Assembly: GCF_900129705.1 (NCBI RefSeq)
Contig: NZ_FQWO01000005.1
Coordinates: forward strand, 186,001 to 250,000
From: Flavobacterium granuli
GTDB taxonomy: Bacteria > Bacteroidota > Bacteroidia > Flavobacteriales > Flavobacteriaceae
Length of the DNA: 64,000 bases
Direction of reading: 5' to 3'
In this document: positions 63,801-64,000 of the stretch, piece after piece
How the letters are laid out: each line of letters starts with the position of its first letter
Numbering within the stretch: position 1 is the first letter of the stretch
Made by a program: the position numbers and the translations under genes
Notes under the pieces: generated by a model
What the model saw: only the letters and a program-made list of their open reading frames with translations
Told to the model about the DNA's origin: nothing
The model's database searches: none

Positions 63801-64000
63801 ATGAATTTATTTGGTGACAGCGATAATTGGTCCGAAAAATTAGCCCCAATTCTAAAGCAATACAAAGGTCGAAAACATCCTTTGGACTACCACAATCGAT
63901 ACCAATTGCTCATTATGGTTGTCCTTTCTGCTCAGGATTCGGATGTCAATATTAATTCAATTGCTCCCGCCTTCTTCAAAGCTTACCCAAATATGGAAAC
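63801..64000 (+). CDS. Endonuclease III-like DNA glycosylase, N-terminal part only
   Basis: The open frame from ATG 63801 runs off the window end after 66 codons. LDYHNRYQLLIMVVLSAQDS then DVNINSIAPAFFKAYPNM matches the first helices of the HhH-GPD family (Nth: LLIAVLLSAQATD, VN). The catalytic Lys/Asp and iron-sulfur cysteines would lie outside the window. In the Nth family the usual residue after AQ is A or T, so AQDSD is slightly unusual. Confidence 0.8.
   Translation, partial: MNLFGDSDNWSEKLAPILKQYKGRKHPLDYHNRYQLLIMVVLSAQDSDVNINSIAPAFFKAYPNME

Overview
This 64 kb window looks like the chromosome of a Flavobacterium or close relative (Bacteroidota). It is AT-rich, and several genes are preceded by the Bacteroidota promoter pattern (-7 TAnnTTTG, -33 TTG-like) with little Shine-Dalgarno signal. 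The gene content also fits: DUF3822 next to rsmD, a DnaX without its zinc-cysteine module, a UMF1/Atg22-like transporter and a deoxyhypusine-synthase-like protein.

The first 14.6 kb is accessory and scarred. An IS21-family element (istA plus the first codons of istB) has inserted into the 3' end of an XRE regulator gene. Three unrecognised genes (2426-5026) follow. A minus-strand group encodes a cyclophilin-like secreted protein, a Tat-signal zinc alcohol dehydrogenase, a cupin, a hexapeptide acetyltransferase and an AraC regulator, interrupted by three 97-bp repeats. Next come palindromic repeats, a 3' relic of a paralogue of the 537-aa unknown gene, and two decayed IS1182-like transposase fragments in the same orientation that flank an erythromycin-esterase-like gene. 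After these are DUF3024 and GNAT genes, an 11-bp tandem repeat, and a tandem array of three near-identical GIY-YIG genes, each followed by a degenerate copy of the intact tRNA-Val(TAC) that heads the array.

From 14.7 kb on the window is mostly housekeeping. It holds an ABC exporter, proline dehydrogenase, aroB, an arginine-decarboxylase-like/deoxyhypusine-synthase-like polyamine pair, recQ with a DNA glycosylase, ppc with a DinB protein, an Lrp regulator, an M14 peptidase, an XRE regulator, a PlsC acyltransferase, a spermidine-synthase-like methyltransferase, a K+ channel, AraC plus a DUF417/RclC-like protein, kdsB, an acyltransferase-3, a DOPA-dioxygenase-like enzyme, a RecD-like helicase, DUF3822-rsmD, a ketopantoate reductase, RNase P RNA, two small paralogues, a MidA-like methyltransferase, dnaX, rpsA, a nucleoside transporter, cmk, lon, a UMF1-type transporter and an M48 lipoprotein.

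The last 10 kb carries a glycogen operon read on the minus strand (glgA-glgC-glgB-GH31), then an alpha/beta hydrolase, msrB and the start of an endonuclease III-like gene. The strongest observations are a probable programmed -1 frameshift in dnaX at A-AAA-AAG, the GIY-YIG/tRNA-Val tandem array, and the transposase relics that bracket a resistance-like gene.
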